The notes under the pieces: generated by a model
What the model was told of the DNA's origin: nothing
The model's input: only the letters and a program-made list of their open reading frames with translations
Databases searched by the model: none
Assembly (NCBI RefSeq): GCF_040438645.1
Contig: NZ_CP159253.1
Coordinates: forward strand, 372,001-436,000
Origin: Mesorhizobium sp. WSM2240
GTDB taxonomy: Bacteria; Pseudomonadota; Alphaproteobacteria; Rhizobiales; Rhizobiaceae
Direction: 5' to 3'
DNA length: 64,000 nucleotides
Program-made: the position numbers and the translations under genes
Part shown: positions 43,645 through 53,030 of the stretch, piece after piece
Position numbering within the stretch: the first letter of the stretch is position 1
How the letters are laid out: each line of letters opens with the position of its first letter

Positions 43645-45468
43645 ATGGGACCGCAAGTCGCGATCGACCTCGGGCGGATTGAGCGCAACGCGCGGACAAT
43701 CGTTGAGCGTTGCGCTGAATCCGGCATCAAGGTTTTCGGCGTTACCAAGGGAACCTGCGGCATGCCGCAGGTGGCGCGCGCAATGCTGCGCGGCGGCGTC
43801 GCCGGCATCGCCGAATCGCGCTTCGAAAACATCCGCCGGCTGCACGAAAGCGGCATCGATTGTCCGATCATGCTGCTGCGCAGCCCGCCGATCTCGCGCG
43901 TCGAGGAGGTGGTGCGCACGGTCGACATCAGCCTGCAGTCGGAACTGGCTATCATCGGCGAGATCTCGCGCATCGCCGAGCGTCTTGGCCGCGTGCACGA
44001 TATCATTGTCATGGTCGATCTCGGCGATCTGCGCGAAGGCATCTGGCCGCACGACCTTCTGCCGACCGTGGAAAAGATCCTTGAGATGAAGGGCGTCAGG
44101 ATCGCCGGCATCGGCACCAATCTGACCTGCTTCGGCGCCATCGTGCCGACCGAGGAGAATCTTGGACAACTGGAGGCGCACGCCTACAAGATCGAGCGGC
44201 TGGCCGGGACCACGCTCGACTGGGTATCGGGAGGAAATTCGTCGTCGCTGCCGCTGTTGCTTGATGGACGCCTGCCCGCCGGCATCAACAATCTGCGCGT
44301 CGGCGAAGCCATCCTGCAGGGCGGCATCGAGACGTTCCGCGACAAGCCGTGGCCCGGACTGGAATACGACGCGTTCCGGCTTGCCGGAGAACTCATCGAA
44401 GTGAAGCTGAAGCCTTCGATGCCGATCGGCGAATCCGGCTTCGATGCGTTCGGCAACCGTCCGCTCTTCGTCGATGAGGGCGAACGGCTGCGCGGCATCG
44501 CCAATATCGGGCGCGAGGACGTGATTGTCGAAAGCCTGACGCCGATCAACAAGGGTGTGCGGGTCCTGGGCGCTTCGAGCGACCATCTGGTGCTCGACGT
44601 GACCGAGGCCGATCCGCCGCTCGCCGTGGGGGATCGCGTCAGCTTCCGCATGGGCTATGGGGCGTTGCTTACCGCGATGACCTCGGAATATGTTGAAAAG
44701 ACACCCATGCACGACATCGCCGAAATCCCCGGCCGCAAGATGGTCTCGATAATTGCCGAGCCGCTATCGGCGCCCATCCTGGCGAGGCATGATATCGGTT
44801 CCAGGCTCGAGGCAATGGATTACGACGTGGTGGAACTGGCCGACGCCATGCGTTCGCCCGCGGGCCTGATCCGGCTTCATTCGGGCAAGGACCGGCGCGT
44901 CGCCTATCGCGCCCTGGCGGTAGCTGCCCGTGCCACGCACTCGCTCGGACTCATCTGGATAGACTCCATTGCGGCGTTGATGCCGGAAGCTGGAGATGAT
45001 TCCGAGCTCGCGGAAACCTCGGCGCTTTCGCGCGCGCTCGGCCTTAATCGGCGGCAAGGGGCGCTGCAGCCACAGCTTTCCCCCGAGAATGTCGTTCTGG
45101 TCGGTCTGCGCGAGGCCAATCCAACCGAGGCGAAAATCCTCAAGGAATCCCGCATCTCCGTATTCACTATGGCCGAGATCGATGGTTCCGGCATGCGCGA
45201 TGTCATGCGCGAAGCGATCCGAATCGCTTCCTCGGGCACAAGCGGCTTCCATGTGAGCTATTCGCCGACGGCCACGGAAATGCCGGGATGGGCGCCGGGC
45301 GCCGGCGGCATGACGGTTCGCGAAACCCATCAGGCGATGGAGGCTGTTGCGCTCAGCGGCCGCATGACGTCCATGGACATTTCGCCCGTAGCGGCCGAAC
45401 TTGATCCCCGGATCGGCCATGAAACGGTTAGCTTCGTGATGTCTGCTTTCGGGAAGCGAATCCTTTAG
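43645..45468 (+). CDS. Alanine/ornithine racemase-like enzyme fused to a degenerate arginase-family domain
   Basis: A 607-residue two-domain protein. Residues 1 to about 355 follow the PLP racemase family of ornithine racemase/YhfX: PLP Lys35 in GVTKGTCGMPQVARAML, VDLGDLREGIWP, GNSSSLPLLLDGRLP and the end FRMGYGALLTAMTSEYVEK. Residues about 370-607 align along their length with arginases: LGLIWIDSIAAL where arginase has the DAHxD metal motif, PENVVLVGLREANPTEAKIL, FTMAEIDGSGMRDVM, GGMTVRETHQAMEAV and VSFVMSAFGKRIL. The second metal motif (DxDxxDP) is replaced by SPTATEMP, so manganese ligands are lost and this half is probably not catalytic. Ornithine is the shared chemistry, so it may bind rather than cleave. 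Located after galE, before CapD-type genes. Confidence 0.85.
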   Translation: MGPQVAIDLGRIERNARTIVERCAESGIKVFGVTKGTCGMPQVARAMLRGGVAGIAESRFENIRRLHESGIDCPIMLLRSPPISRVEEVVRTVDISLQSELAIIGEISRIAERLGRVHDIIVMVDLGDLREGIWPHDLLPTVEKILEMKGVRIAGIGTNLTCFGAIVPTEENLGQLEAHAYKIERLAGTTLDWVSGGNSSSLPLLLDGRLPAGINNLRVGEAILQGGIETFRDKPWPGLEYDAFRLAGELIEVKLKPSMPIGESGFDAFGNRPLFVDEGERLRGIANIGREDVIVESLTPINKGVRVLGASSDHLVLDVTEADPPLAVGDRVSFRMGYGALLTAMTSEYVEKTPMHDIAEIPGRKMVSIIAEPLSAPILARHDIGSRLEAMDYDVVELADAMRSPAGLIRLHSGKDRRVAYRALAVAARATHSLGLIWIDSIAALMPEAGDDSELAETSALSRALGLNRRQGALQPQLSPENVVLVGLREANPTEAKILKESRISVFTMAEIDGSGMRDVMREAIRIASSGTSGFHVSYSPTATEMPGWAPGAGGMTVRETHQAMEAVALSGRMTSMDISPVAAELDPRIGHETVSFVMSAFGKRIL

Positions 45469-45673
45469 GCAGGCGGGAAACTCAGATTGGTGCTATTCAA
45501 AGGGGCCACAGTCGATCGTTCGGCCAAGGATTGGGAGGGTGGGGTATCAACGGTACCGAGATTTTGGAGCTGGCTGTGTTGAACGGCCTCGGCTGTTCAG
45601 GTAACAATGTGCCGGGGCCGGGCATTATTGACACTTATTCAGATGAAAATGCATCTACGCTGAGCATTGTTGC

Positions 45674-47632
45674 ATGAAACTCAGTAACTTGCGTCTGCCT
45701 GCCCGATTTGCCCGTTATGCGGGTACTCTGCACGATTTCGGAGTTGCGGCCGGCTCATTCGTCTTGGCCTATCTGACCGTTCTCGGCGCAAAGGCGTTCG
45801 ACGTGCCGGGCAATGAGGAGAAGACGCTCGGCTTCGTGGCCATTTTCGGGGTCTTCTATTTCGTCTTTTCGCTGCATCGCGGTTCGTGGCGATACGTCTC
45901 GATTCCCGATCTGATCATTATCATCAAGGTGGCGCTCGCGACGACGGTAACCTACACGGTCGCGTCGTTCCTGATGACCCGCGGCGCCAATGTTCCGCGC
46001 TCGGTGCCGGTTTTGGCCGGGGTATTCATGGTGACCGCGCTTGCCGGCTCCCGGCTGGCCTGTCGTCTTCTGGTCGAGAAAATCCTCTGGCGTACGAGTC
46101 ATCTCGCCCCAGCGCCGGCAAATCGGCGAAACGTGCTTCTTTACGGGCTGAACGACGGCGCAGAAAGCTTCATACGCGCAAGCCGCCGGGGGCAAAGTGA
46201 GTTCAACGTCGCCGGGATTCTTGACGACAGCATGATGAACCAGGCCAGAACGCTTCAGGGCGTTAGGGTTCTCGGGTCGTTCGAGGATGTCGGTAAAATC
46301 GCCGACCGGCTGGAGCGAACCGGCATCCCCATATCCGAGTTGATCGTCACCGAAGCAGCCCCCACCCGCCAGCATCTCGGCGAGATCGTCGAAAAGACAG
46401 CGAAGCTCGGCATCAAGACTTCGATAATCCCGGATGTTACGGAGACCGCGCTCATTACCAGCCGGTCGCTGCTGGAACCGAAGGAGATTGAACTCGGAGA
46501 TCTTCTCGATCGTCCGGAGGTCGTTACCGACATATCGAGCATAGCCCGGCTCATCAACAACAAGACGATTCTCGCTACTGGCGCCGGAGGGTCGATCGGT
46601 TCGGAGCTCTGCCGCCAGATCGCGCAGCTCGGACCGAGGCTGCTGGTCATTACCGACAGTTCGGAATTCCACCTTTATATGCTCGATATGGAGCTCCGGG
46701 AAAAATACCGGGATCTGAAAATCAGCACGAGGCTGATGGATGTGCGCGACAGCACGCGGGTTTCGCGGCTGTTTGCCGAAACGCGACCGGATGTGGTGTT
46801 TCACGCCGCCGCGCTCAAGCACGTGCCGCTGGCCGAGAGCAATCCGCTTGAGGCTATCAAAACCAATTTCCTCGGCACCAAGAATGTCGCCGATGCGGCG
46901 CTCGTCAACGAAGTCGCAAGCTTCGTAATGATCTCGACCGACAAGGCGGTGAACCCCACGAATGTGATGGGGGCGACGAAGCGTGCTGCGGAAGCCTATT
47001 GCCAGGCCCTCGACATCAACTCGAAAAAGACTCACTTCAAGACCGTCAGATTCGGCAACGTGCTCGGCTCGAATGGCTCGGTGGTGCCGCGATTCCAGGA
47101 ACAGATCCTCGCCGGCGGACCGGTGACCGTCACCCATCCGGATATTGTGCGGTTTTTCATGACGATCCCGGAAGCGGTCCGGCTGGTTCTGAACGCGTCG
47201 GCCGAACACGGCGGCGAAGAGTTGCAGCGCGGCAAGATCATGGTGTTGGATATGGGTGAGCCGGTCCGCATCGTCGATCTGGCCGAGCGCATGATGCAGC
47301 TCGCCGGACTGAAACCCTATGTCGACATAGATATCGTGTTCTCCGGTCTGCGGCCGGGGGAAAAGCTGTTCGAGGAGCTTTTCGATCCTTCCGAAGTCCA
47401 GGACCTGCGCACGGAAGACGGCTATGTGGTTGCATCGCCGCGCGTCATCGACAAGTTGCTTCTGGACAAGTCGATCGCCGAACTTCAGAACGCGGTAGCA
47501 CGTGAGGACCGCGGGCGGGCGCTCGAACTGCTGCTTCACATCGTTCCGGAGTACCGCAGCGCCAAAGCAATGCAGGAACAGGCTGCGAAGCTTATTGCGC
47601 AGGATTTGGACGACGCCGCACCATTTTCATGA
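45674..47632 (+). CDS. Polysaccharide biosynthesis nucleotide-sugar dehydratase (CapD/WbpM-like)
   Basis: A 652-residue membrane enzyme. Four N-terminal helices (for example FGVAAGSFVLAYLTVLGAKA) precede a CoA-binding-like Rossmann region (NVLLYGLNDGAESFIRA), then the catalytic dehydratase with ILATGAGGSIGSELCRQ near residue 300 and STDKAVNPTNVMGATKRAAE, where Met replaces the usual Tyr of YxxxK as in WbpM/CapD/FlaA1 relatives. Such enzymes act on UDP-GlcNAc as 4,6-dehydratases. Start ATG at 45674. Opens the main polysaccharide gene cluster. Confidence 0.93.
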   Translation: MKLSNLRLPARFARYAGTLHDFGVAAGSFVLAYLTVLGAKAFDVPGNEEKTLGFVAIFGVFYFVFSLHRGSWRYVSIPDLIIIIKVALATTVTYTVASFLMTRGANVPRSVPVLAGVFMVTALAGSRLACRLLVEKILWRTSHLAPAPANRRNVLLYGLNDGAESFIRASRRGQSEFNVAGILDDSMMNQARTLQGVRVLGSFEDVGKIADRLERTGIPISELIVTEAAPTRQHLGEIVEKTAKLGIKTSIIPDVTETALITSRSLLEPKEIELGDLLDRPEVVTDISSIARLINNKTILATGAGGSIGSELCRQIAQLGPRLLVITDSSEFHLYMLDMELREKYRDLKISTRLMDVRDSTRVSRLFAETRPDVVFHAAALKHVPLAESNPLEAIKTNFLGTKNVADAALVNEVASFVMISTDKAVNPTNVMGATKRAAEAYCQALDINSKKTHFKTVRFGNVLGSNGSVVPRFQEQILAGGPVTVTHPDIVRFFMTIPEAVRLVLNASAEHGGEELQRGKIMVLDMGEPVRIVDLAERMMQLAGLKPYVDIDIVFSGLRPGEKLFEELFDPSEVQDLRTEDGYVVASPRVIDKLLLDKSIAELQNAVAREDRGRALELLLHIVPEYRSAKAMQEQAAKLIAQDLDDAAPFS

Positions 47633-47821
47633 GAAGTTTTCACTCGGGCCGCGAATGCGGAATTCAGCGGTTCTTCCGTATGACCACAGACTGCCATATG
47701 TTGGTGACCTGATGCGCTTGGCTGCCGCGAGTCGGCGGTGACAGGGGTGTCGCACAATCGCAGCTAGCAATGGCGGGTTTCGGAACAACATGGATGGGAA
47801 TTCGGGGGACTCGACGCCGCA

Positions 47822-48169
47822 TTGCTGGCGAAGCACAGGGCGGGCCGCGAGAATGCGCTTCAGCGGCTGACCGCCGGGCTCGACCCTGGGACAATGGGTG
47901 CGATGCCCGGGCGCCGTTCGGCGCTGTTCGGCGGGTTTGTCGGCGCGGGCTTGGCCGTTCTTGCCGCTGCCGCCCTGTGGTTCGCGGAGGGGGCGTGGTC
48001 TTCGGTACCTTCCCAGACGGAACGACAACGCCAGTTCGAGGCGCAGGTCGAAAAGTCCCTACCTTCAATCGACATAGCGGTGCAGTTTCTGGAACGGGTC
48101 GAGCAGGAAGTTAGCGCCAGAATGCTGACGGAGCGGCATTTGCCGCCCGGGCTAACAAAGGGCTTATGA
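47822..48169 (+). CDS. Hypothetical single-pass membrane protein
   Basis: Up to 115 residues from TTG 47822, or 91 from ATG 47894 (MGAMPGRRSALFGGF). One membrane helix (ALFGGFVGAGLAVLAAAALW) is followed by a polar, partly helical segment (TERQRQFEAQVEKSLPSIDI). The stop overlaps the next start by four bases (ATGA). It lies in the polysaccharide cluster. I do not recognise a family. Confidence 0.45.
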   Translation: MLAKHRAGRENALQRLTAGLDPGTMGAMPGRRSALFGGFVGAGLAVLAAAALWFAEGAWSSVPSQTERQRQFEAQVEKSLPSIDIAVQFLERVEQEVSARMLTERHLPPGLTKGL

Positions 48170-48915
48170 CGATCGACAAGGTGCTGCCGAAACTGGCCAA
48201 GGAGATGCCCAAGGAATTGCCGCCGCGAACGGTTCTTTACATCGCGGCAAACACCGTCGCCTATAAGATCTTCCGCTCAGTGCTTTGCACCACGGTGGAA
48301 TTCGCGCGCCCGGCCCTGGTCGACCTCAAACGACAAGATGAAGGGCTGGGCTGCGAATTCTTTGGCGTATGGAACGCAGAGGGCGCAAAAAATATGAGCC
48401 TACGGAAAGCTCGCCAACAGGTCGCCGTACTGTTGGCGGGAGTGCCAGCGGGTTGCGCCGTTATGAAAATTTCTGGCTCCCCGCGTGAATCGTTGTATCC
48501 TGCGCACGACATTGCCGAGTTGAATGATGGCCGACGGAGGGACGCGACAGGAGTTACGGGTGGAATACCAAGACGAGGACCAAACTCCGCCTTCAGGAAC
48601 GACGGTTACGCCGTCGGTCCTGAAGGACTTCCGTTGCGATCTGGAAACGGATTGCAGATGCTCGCCCGAAATGCGTCCGACCTGCGAGTACAATGTGAAA
48701 ACCCGGCCCGTGCGGAGCAGCGTCTTGTATCGGCATGCCATAAAAGCCGCGAAAAAGGCCGAGACTGCAAAAAAACCGATGATGTTCTACGAGGTGAACT
48801 CGCCCATGGCCGTTCGGCTCCTGCTTCTGCTCCTCGTCTTTGCGGGAGTGGTCGCCGCGGTGACCTGGCATTTCGGCGAGTGGATCCGGCACTCCATCCA
48901 GTAAACGTCGCATGA
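48166..48915 (+). CDS. Hypothetical frame, N-terminal third credible, remainder doubtful
   Basis: Open for 249 codons and overlapping both neighbours by four bases. The first 60 codons use G/C third positions as real genes here do and read MTIDKVLPKLAKEMPKELPP then YIAANTVAYKIFRSVLC. From about 48340 composition and codon use shift, and from 48524 a different frame has the better coding signal. It may be a truncated or frameshifted gene whose tail runs on by chance. No family recognised. Confidence 0.3.
   Translation: MTIDKVLPKLAKEMPKELPPRTVLYIAANTVAYKIFRSVLCTTVEFARPALVDLKRQDEGLGCEFFGVWNAEGAKNMSLRKARQQVAVLLAGVPAGCAVMKISGSPRESLYPAHDIAELNDGRRRDATGVTGGIPRRGPNSAFRNDGYAVGPEGLPLRSGNGLQMLARNASDLRVQCENPARAEQRLVSACHKSREKGRDCKKTDDVLRGELAHGRSAPASAPRLCGSGRRGDLAFRRVDPALHPVNVA
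48524..48904 (+). CDS. Hypothetical protein with C-terminal membrane helix
   Basis: A 126-residue frame overlapping the doubtful 48166-48915 frame. Codon use in its second half is strongly coding-like. A cysteine-rich middle (CDLETDCRCSPEMRPTCEYN) and a basic stretch precede the helix MAVRLLLLLLVFAGVVAAVT and a short tail WHFGEWIRHSIQ. The sugar transferase starts eight bases later. Family unknown. Confidence 0.45.
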   Translation: MMADGGTRQELRVEYQDEDQTPPSGTTVTPSVLKDFRCDLETDCRCSPEMRPTCEYNVKTRPVRSSVLYRHAIKAAKKAETAKKPMMFYEVNSPMAVRLLLLLLVFAGVVAAVTWHFGEWIRHSIQ

Positions 48916-49472
48916 AGCGCGCATTCGACATCGTACTTGCCGCCACCGGACTTGTGGTCGCGGCGCCGCTGATCCTGGCTGCCGCGGTGTTGATCCGGCT
49001 CACCTCGCCGGGTCCGGCGATCTTCCGCCAGACCCGCGTGGGACTGAACGAGAAGCCTTTCACCTGCCTGAAGCTGCGCACCATGTATTGCGAGACCGGG
49101 AACGTGCCGAGCCACGAGGCGGGTGCGTCGTCGATCACGCCGGTCGGAAGACTTCTTCGGCGGTTCAAATTCGACGAACTGCCGCAACTGTGGAACGTGC
49201 TGGCGGGCAGCATGAGTTTTGTCGGGCCGAGACCATGCCTGCCTTCTCAGACGGCGCTGATTGCGGCGCGCAGGGCGTACGGGCTCTATAAGCTGTGTCC
49301 CGGCATTACCGGTGTGGCGCAGGTTGCGGGTGTGGACATGTCCGACCCGGAAAAGCTGGCGGCGCTTGATGCGGCCTATCTGAGCGACATGTCGCTTGCC
49401 GCCGACATAAGGCTGATCCTGGCGACGGCGCTCGGCTCCGGGCAGGGCGACCGTGTGAGGCCGGTGGAATAA
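48912..49472 (+). CDS. Undecaprenyl-phosphate sugar-1-phosphate transferase (bacterial sugar transferase)
   Basis: A 186-residue short-form phosphoglycosyltransferase. A single hydrophobic re-entrant helix (FDIVLAATGLVVAAPLILAA) precedes the conserved PGPAIFRQTRVGLNEKPFTC, KLRTMY, RRFKFDELPQLWNVLAGSM with the catalytic Asp-Glu pair, SFVGPRPCLP, and PGITGVAQV. It would load the first sugar phosphate onto the lipid carrier for the polysaccharide encoded around it. Confidence 0.93.
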   Translation: MKRAFDIVLAATGLVVAAPLILAAAVLIRLTSPGPAIFRQTRVGLNEKPFTCLKLRTMYCETGNVPSHEAGASSITPVGRLLRRFKFDELPQLWNVLAGSMSFVGPRPCLPSQTALIAARRAYGLYKLCPGITGVAQVAGVDMSDPEKLAALDAAYLSDMSLAADIRLILATALGSGQGDRVRPVE

Positions 49473-49483
49473 CCCGACGAGAT

Positions 49484-50674
49484 TCAGCCGGGCGACAGCG
49501 CCGACGTCGAATCCCCAGCGGTCTGTTGACTATCGGTGAGCAGGCGCACGAACTGCTCGGTCACTGCGTCCTCCCGGAACTGGCCATTCCTGAACAACAC
49601 CAGACCGGCACGACCCTGCCGGTCCAGCAATTCGGGATCGGCGAGGTACGTGTCGATCGCGGCTATCATCGAGGCCGCCAAGGGGCCTGCATCGCCCGGT
49701 GGAAGCAACGCTCCGTTCACGCCGTCGCGGATGATTTCTCGGCATCCCTGAAGGTCGGTGGCAAGGCAGGGAACCGCGCTCGCCGCGGCCTCGATCAGGA
49801 TGCGCGGAATGCCCTCGCCGTAGCGGGAAGGCAGGCAGACCAGGTCCACGCTGCGCAGAAGTTCGGGCATATCGGAGACTTCACCAAGGAATTTGATGGC
49901 GCCTTCGCGCTCGAGCAGTTCGGGCGCGTAGCGGTCGGGGTCGTGCGCTTCGATCATACCCGCGACCAAGAATTCGACTTTGGTATTCCCAAAATAGTGG
50001 CGCGCCGTGTCGACGAACGCGTCCAACCCCTTCGATTTTAGCAGTCGCGACGCAAACAGGATTTTCATGGGCGATCGCACCCGGCGGTCGCCGGCTGGAT
50101 AAAACCGTGCGGGATCGACGCCGGCGCCGCTGATGACGGTCGAATTGTGCCGGCCGATCAGCCCGCGATGCAGCCAGTCGTGGCGGTCATCCGCAGTCTC
50201 GAAGGTGAAGTGCACGCCCGGCTGCGACGAAAGAAACCGTATCGAGGCATCGACCAGGGACCGCGCCAGGCGGTCGGCTGCCCTCTGGCGTGTGCTGGAC
50301 GGCGACATCAGCCGCCCAAGGCCGGGTATGGTGATCAGGATGCGCTGCGGCCCGCCTCCGAACTTCCGCGCGAGCACGGCGGCGAGCCCCGACAGGACCG
50401 CGGGCTTGAGCGTGATGAGGTGCACGGTATCCGGCTTTTCTGTCCTGAAATGCCGCAGCGATCGGCGCATCACCTTGGCGTCCAGAACCGGATGGAAGGA
50501 GAAGCGCTCTATCGGCATGTGCTCGTAGCGCCAGCCGGCCGATGGCTTGGTCATCGGCTTTCCCCCGGTGATGACGGTCACGTCCGCGTCAGTGGCCGCA
50601 AGCCGCTCCACCACATGGAGGCGATGTCTGAGGAAATAATCGCTGTCATTGCATATGACAGTGATCCTGGTCAT
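49484..50674 (-). CDS. Family 4 glycosyltransferase
   Basis: A 396-residue GT-B enzyme. The donor-binding half has ILFASRLLKSKGLDAFVDTA, GEVSDMPELLRSVDLVCLPS and the EX7E-type RYGEGIPRILIEAAASAVP. The acceptor half starts MTRITVICNDSDYFLRHRLH, and GGPQRILITIPGLGRLMS resembles EpsD/WbnK-type enzymes. The ATG at 50674 follows GGAGAA. It lies with three further polysaccharide genes on the minus strand, opposite the sugar transferase. Confidence 0.92.
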   Translation of the reverse strand: MTRITVICNDSDYFLRHRLHVVERLAATDADVTVITGGKPMTKPSAGWRYEHMPIERFSFHPVLDAKVMRRSLRHFRTEKPDTVHLITLKPAVLSGLAAVLARKFGGGPQRILITIPGLGRLMSPSSTRQRAADRLARSLVDASIRFLSSQPGVHFTFETADDRHDWLHRGLIGRHNSTVISGAGVDPARFYPAGDRRVRSPMKILFASRLLKSKGLDAFVDTARHYFGNTKVEFLVAGMIEAHDPDRYAPELLEREGAIKFLGEVSDMPELLRSVDLVCLPSRYGEGIPRILIEAAASAVPCLATDLQGCREIIRDGVNGALLPPGDAGPLAASMIAAIDTYLADPELLDRQGRAGLVLFRNGQFREDAVTEQFVRLLTDSQQTAGDSTSALSPG

Positions 50675-50785
50675 GCGCTGTTCTCCGGTGCTTTGCGGCC
50701 TTGGGTGGTGCGCATCCATCGCCTAGTCAAGCGGAAAAGGCCTCCGCGTCCAAAACTGGTCGCGCAAACCGCACCGACGGAACGG

Positions 50786-51700
50786 CTAGAGACGCGCCTT
50801 CAGCGATATGCTGTCCTTCGGGATACCGGCGATCGGTTCCAGATGCCAGCCGGGAGATAATTGCAGCGACAGGCGCGGCGCTTTCGCCAGCGACGCCGAA
50901 AGCGCCTTCAGCGCACGCAGTGTCGAGCCGCGGAAATGGTAGACTGCCGCGATCTCGAGATCCATATAGCTGTCGAGGCGGGCAAAGAGCGCACGGTCCA
51001 GCGCGCTTTGCCATTTCGCCCGGATGGCGCCGGCGTCCGCCTCAATTTGCTCGGGATGCTGCACGCGCTGCCTCTCGATCGCAACCGCCGCGACGGGAAG
51101 TATCTCGAGCGAAAAGCCCTTCAGAGCCAGCGACAGGAACCAGTCGATGTCCTCGAAGCGCCTGAGCGTCTCATCCTGGAACCCTGCGGCGGCAACGGCT
51201 TTGGGCCCGTTCAGGATCACGCATGAGCCCGGCGAGAACCAGCACCCGGAGGCAAATGCGCGCGGTTCGGCGGCCGGACGGGGCCAGCGCAAGCGGGAGG
51301 CGTCGTGGTTGGCGGTGAAGTCGATCCAGCCGCAGCCGAAAATGGTGGTCTCCGGCGCTCCCCGACGAAGTTGTTCCTGCACGCCCTGCCAGCGCTCCGC
51401 CATGCTGCCGCGGAGCAGGTAGTCGTCGCTGTCGAGGAATGTGATCCAGTCGGTGCGGGCCTCGCGCATACCGGTGTTGCGGGCGGCGGCCGGCCCGCGA
51501 TTGCGCTCATGCCGTATCAGGCGAACATTCAGACGGTGGGCCAGATCGAGGTCGATCGCCGAGGGGACGGGCGAACCGTCGTCGACCACGATGACTTCCT
51601 CGGGCAGGCTGCCCTGACCATCGACACTTCGGAGCGCCCGGTCCAATGCTTCTGGGCGGCCAAAGACCGGAATTATGAGCGTCAGTGGCACTTTCTGCAT
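50786..51700 (-). CDS. Family 2 glycosyltransferase
   Basis: A 304-residue GT-A enzyme beginning MQKVPLTLIIPVFGRPEALD. Nucleotide-sugar contacts appear as EEVIVVDDGSPVPSAIDLD and GPAAARNTGMREARTDW, with the DxD metal motif FLDSDDYLL. No membrane anchor. It probably adds one sugar to the growing polysaccharide repeat. Upstream of the GT4 gene in the same direction. Confidence 0.92.
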   Translation of the reverse strand: MQKVPLTLIIPVFGRPEALDRALRSVDGQGSLPEEVIVVDDGSPVPSAIDLDLAHRLNVRLIRHERNRGPAAARNTGMREARTDWITFLDSDDYLLRGSMAERWQGVQEQLRRGAPETTIFGCGWIDFTANHDASRLRWPRPAAEPRAFASGCWFSPGSCVILNGPKAVAAAGFQDETLRRFEDIDWFLSLALKGFSLEILPVAAVAIERQRVQHPEQIEADAGAIRAKWQSALDRALFARLDSYMDLEIAAVYHFRGSTLRALKALSASLAKAPRLSLQLSPGWHLEPIAGIPKDSISLKARL

Positions 51701-51737
51701 GGTGAACTGCTAGCAGAGAACCAGATTGCGGGAAAGC

Positions 51738-53030
51738 TCAGCCGTTAGATCGCGACTCGGAATCACGCCCGCTGCCAAAAACAAAAAACAGGCCGGTCAA
51801 TATTCCGACGATGAACATCGAGTCGGACAGGTCATGGCCGATCATATTGTTCAGCAGGCCGCTCAGGAAAAAGCTCATCATGATGCCCCCCGTCATGGCC
51901 AGGCCATAGTCTCCCATCTCGTCGCGGTTCTTGCGCCAGGCCAGAATCACCGGGCCGAGAAGCATCATCGCGACGATCAGGGCGCCGGGAATGCCATCGC
52001 GTACGGCATAGTTGAGAAAAACATTGTGGAAATGCGAATATGAGAGAGGCGTTCCCGAGATCGCCTTGGTGCGCTCGATCATCAGTTCTGCGCTGTGACC
52101 CGGCCCGTGACCGAAGAACGGCGCTTCCGTGACGAGTTGCCAACCCGCCTTCCAGACGGTCAATCGCTGGCCGACCGATCCCGAATAATCGCTCTTTTCC
52201 ACTATTTGCCCATAGTCTTCGATCAGCAACTCGACACGGTCGCGGACGAAGGGTGTGGCGAACAGCCCGAAGGCCAACAGTGCGACCGAAAACACCGCTA
52301 TGGACGGCAGCAGGTAGCGCCGGGCTATGTGATCGCGATAGAACCAGATGCAGATTGCGGGAACGATGACGAGTCCGGGCCATAGGCCGCGTGTCCCTGA
52401 TAGGATGATGCTGCCGACTGAGGCGAGTGCGGCCAGCGCGAACAGCACACGCCATCGGCCATGCGCGCGCTGGCTGGCCAGGAAAGTGATCGTGAGGGTC
52501 ATGAAATTCGCAAGTGCGAAGGGATAGGCGTTGCCGGCGCCGCCTTCGGCTCGCAGGCCAAATCCGAAGCTCTCCACCAGGGCAATGGCGAATGCCACAT
52601 AGGCGCCGCCCATCGCAGCAAGTTCGACCGCGTCGCGAACGCCTGAGCGTTCCGAAACCGAAAGGCGGGAGTAGATGGGCAGAAAAGCAAGATAGAGCGT
52701 GTTTTGACCGATTTCGTACAGGGTCACAACGCCATTGTATGAAATCGCTCCGGCGAGGGCTTCAATTGCGAAAAAACCCGCGAAGATATGCGCCACTATC
52801 CGAGCTTCGCGAACCCGCGACAGGGGAAAATCCCTTCTCAGGAGGCGGACGATCGCCCAGATGAACGCACCGCCGACCATGAAGCTGACGGCGCTGCCGA
52901 TCACCGCCCCCCAGCCGGTGACGATCCCCATATAGAGGCGGTTCATCCTGTCCAGGGTCAGGCCGAAAATTGGTTGGGGCACTATGATTTCGACCTCATG
53001 ACTTAGACTTTTGAAAATCTCTTGCCGCAT
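51738..53030 (-). CDS. O-antigen ligase / polymerase family membrane protein
   Basis: A 430-residue protein with 10-12 hydrophobic helices and the large periplasmic loop of Wzy/WaaL proteins, including LTVWKAGWQLVTEAPFFGHG then PGHSAE and SHFHNVFLNYAVRDGIPG. LSGTRGLWPGLVIV carries the conserved Arg. Such proteins join or polymerise polysaccharide units at the outer face of the inner membrane. The ATG at 53030 overlaps the epimerase gene by 35 bases; a start at the downstream MNRLYMG is also possible. Confidence 0.85.
   Translation of the reverse strand: MRQEIFKSLSHEVEIIVPQPIFGLTLDRMNRLYMGIVTGWGAVIGSAVSFMVGGAFIWAIVRLLRRDFPLSRVREARIVAHIFAGFFAIEALAGAISYNGVVTLYEIGQNTLYLAFLPIYSRLSVSERSGVRDAVELAAMGGAYVAFAIALVESFGFGLRAEGGAGNAYPFALANFMTLTITFLASQRAHGRWRVLFALAALASVGSIILSGTRGLWPGLVIVPAICIWFYRDHIARRYLLPSIAVFSVALLAFGLFATPFVRDRVELLIEDYGQIVEKSDYSGSVGQRLTVWKAGWQLVTEAPFFGHGPGHSAELMIERTKAISGTPLSYSHFHNVFLNYAVRDGIPGALIVAMMLLGPVILAWRKNRDEMGDYGLAMTGGIMMSFFLSGLLNNMIGHDLSDSMFIVGILTGLFFVFGSGRDSESRSNG

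Noticed and set aside
49480..49500. Further copy of the palindromic repeat (GATTCAG)
   Set aside because: Only seven bases match, with no partner arm or inner blocks.
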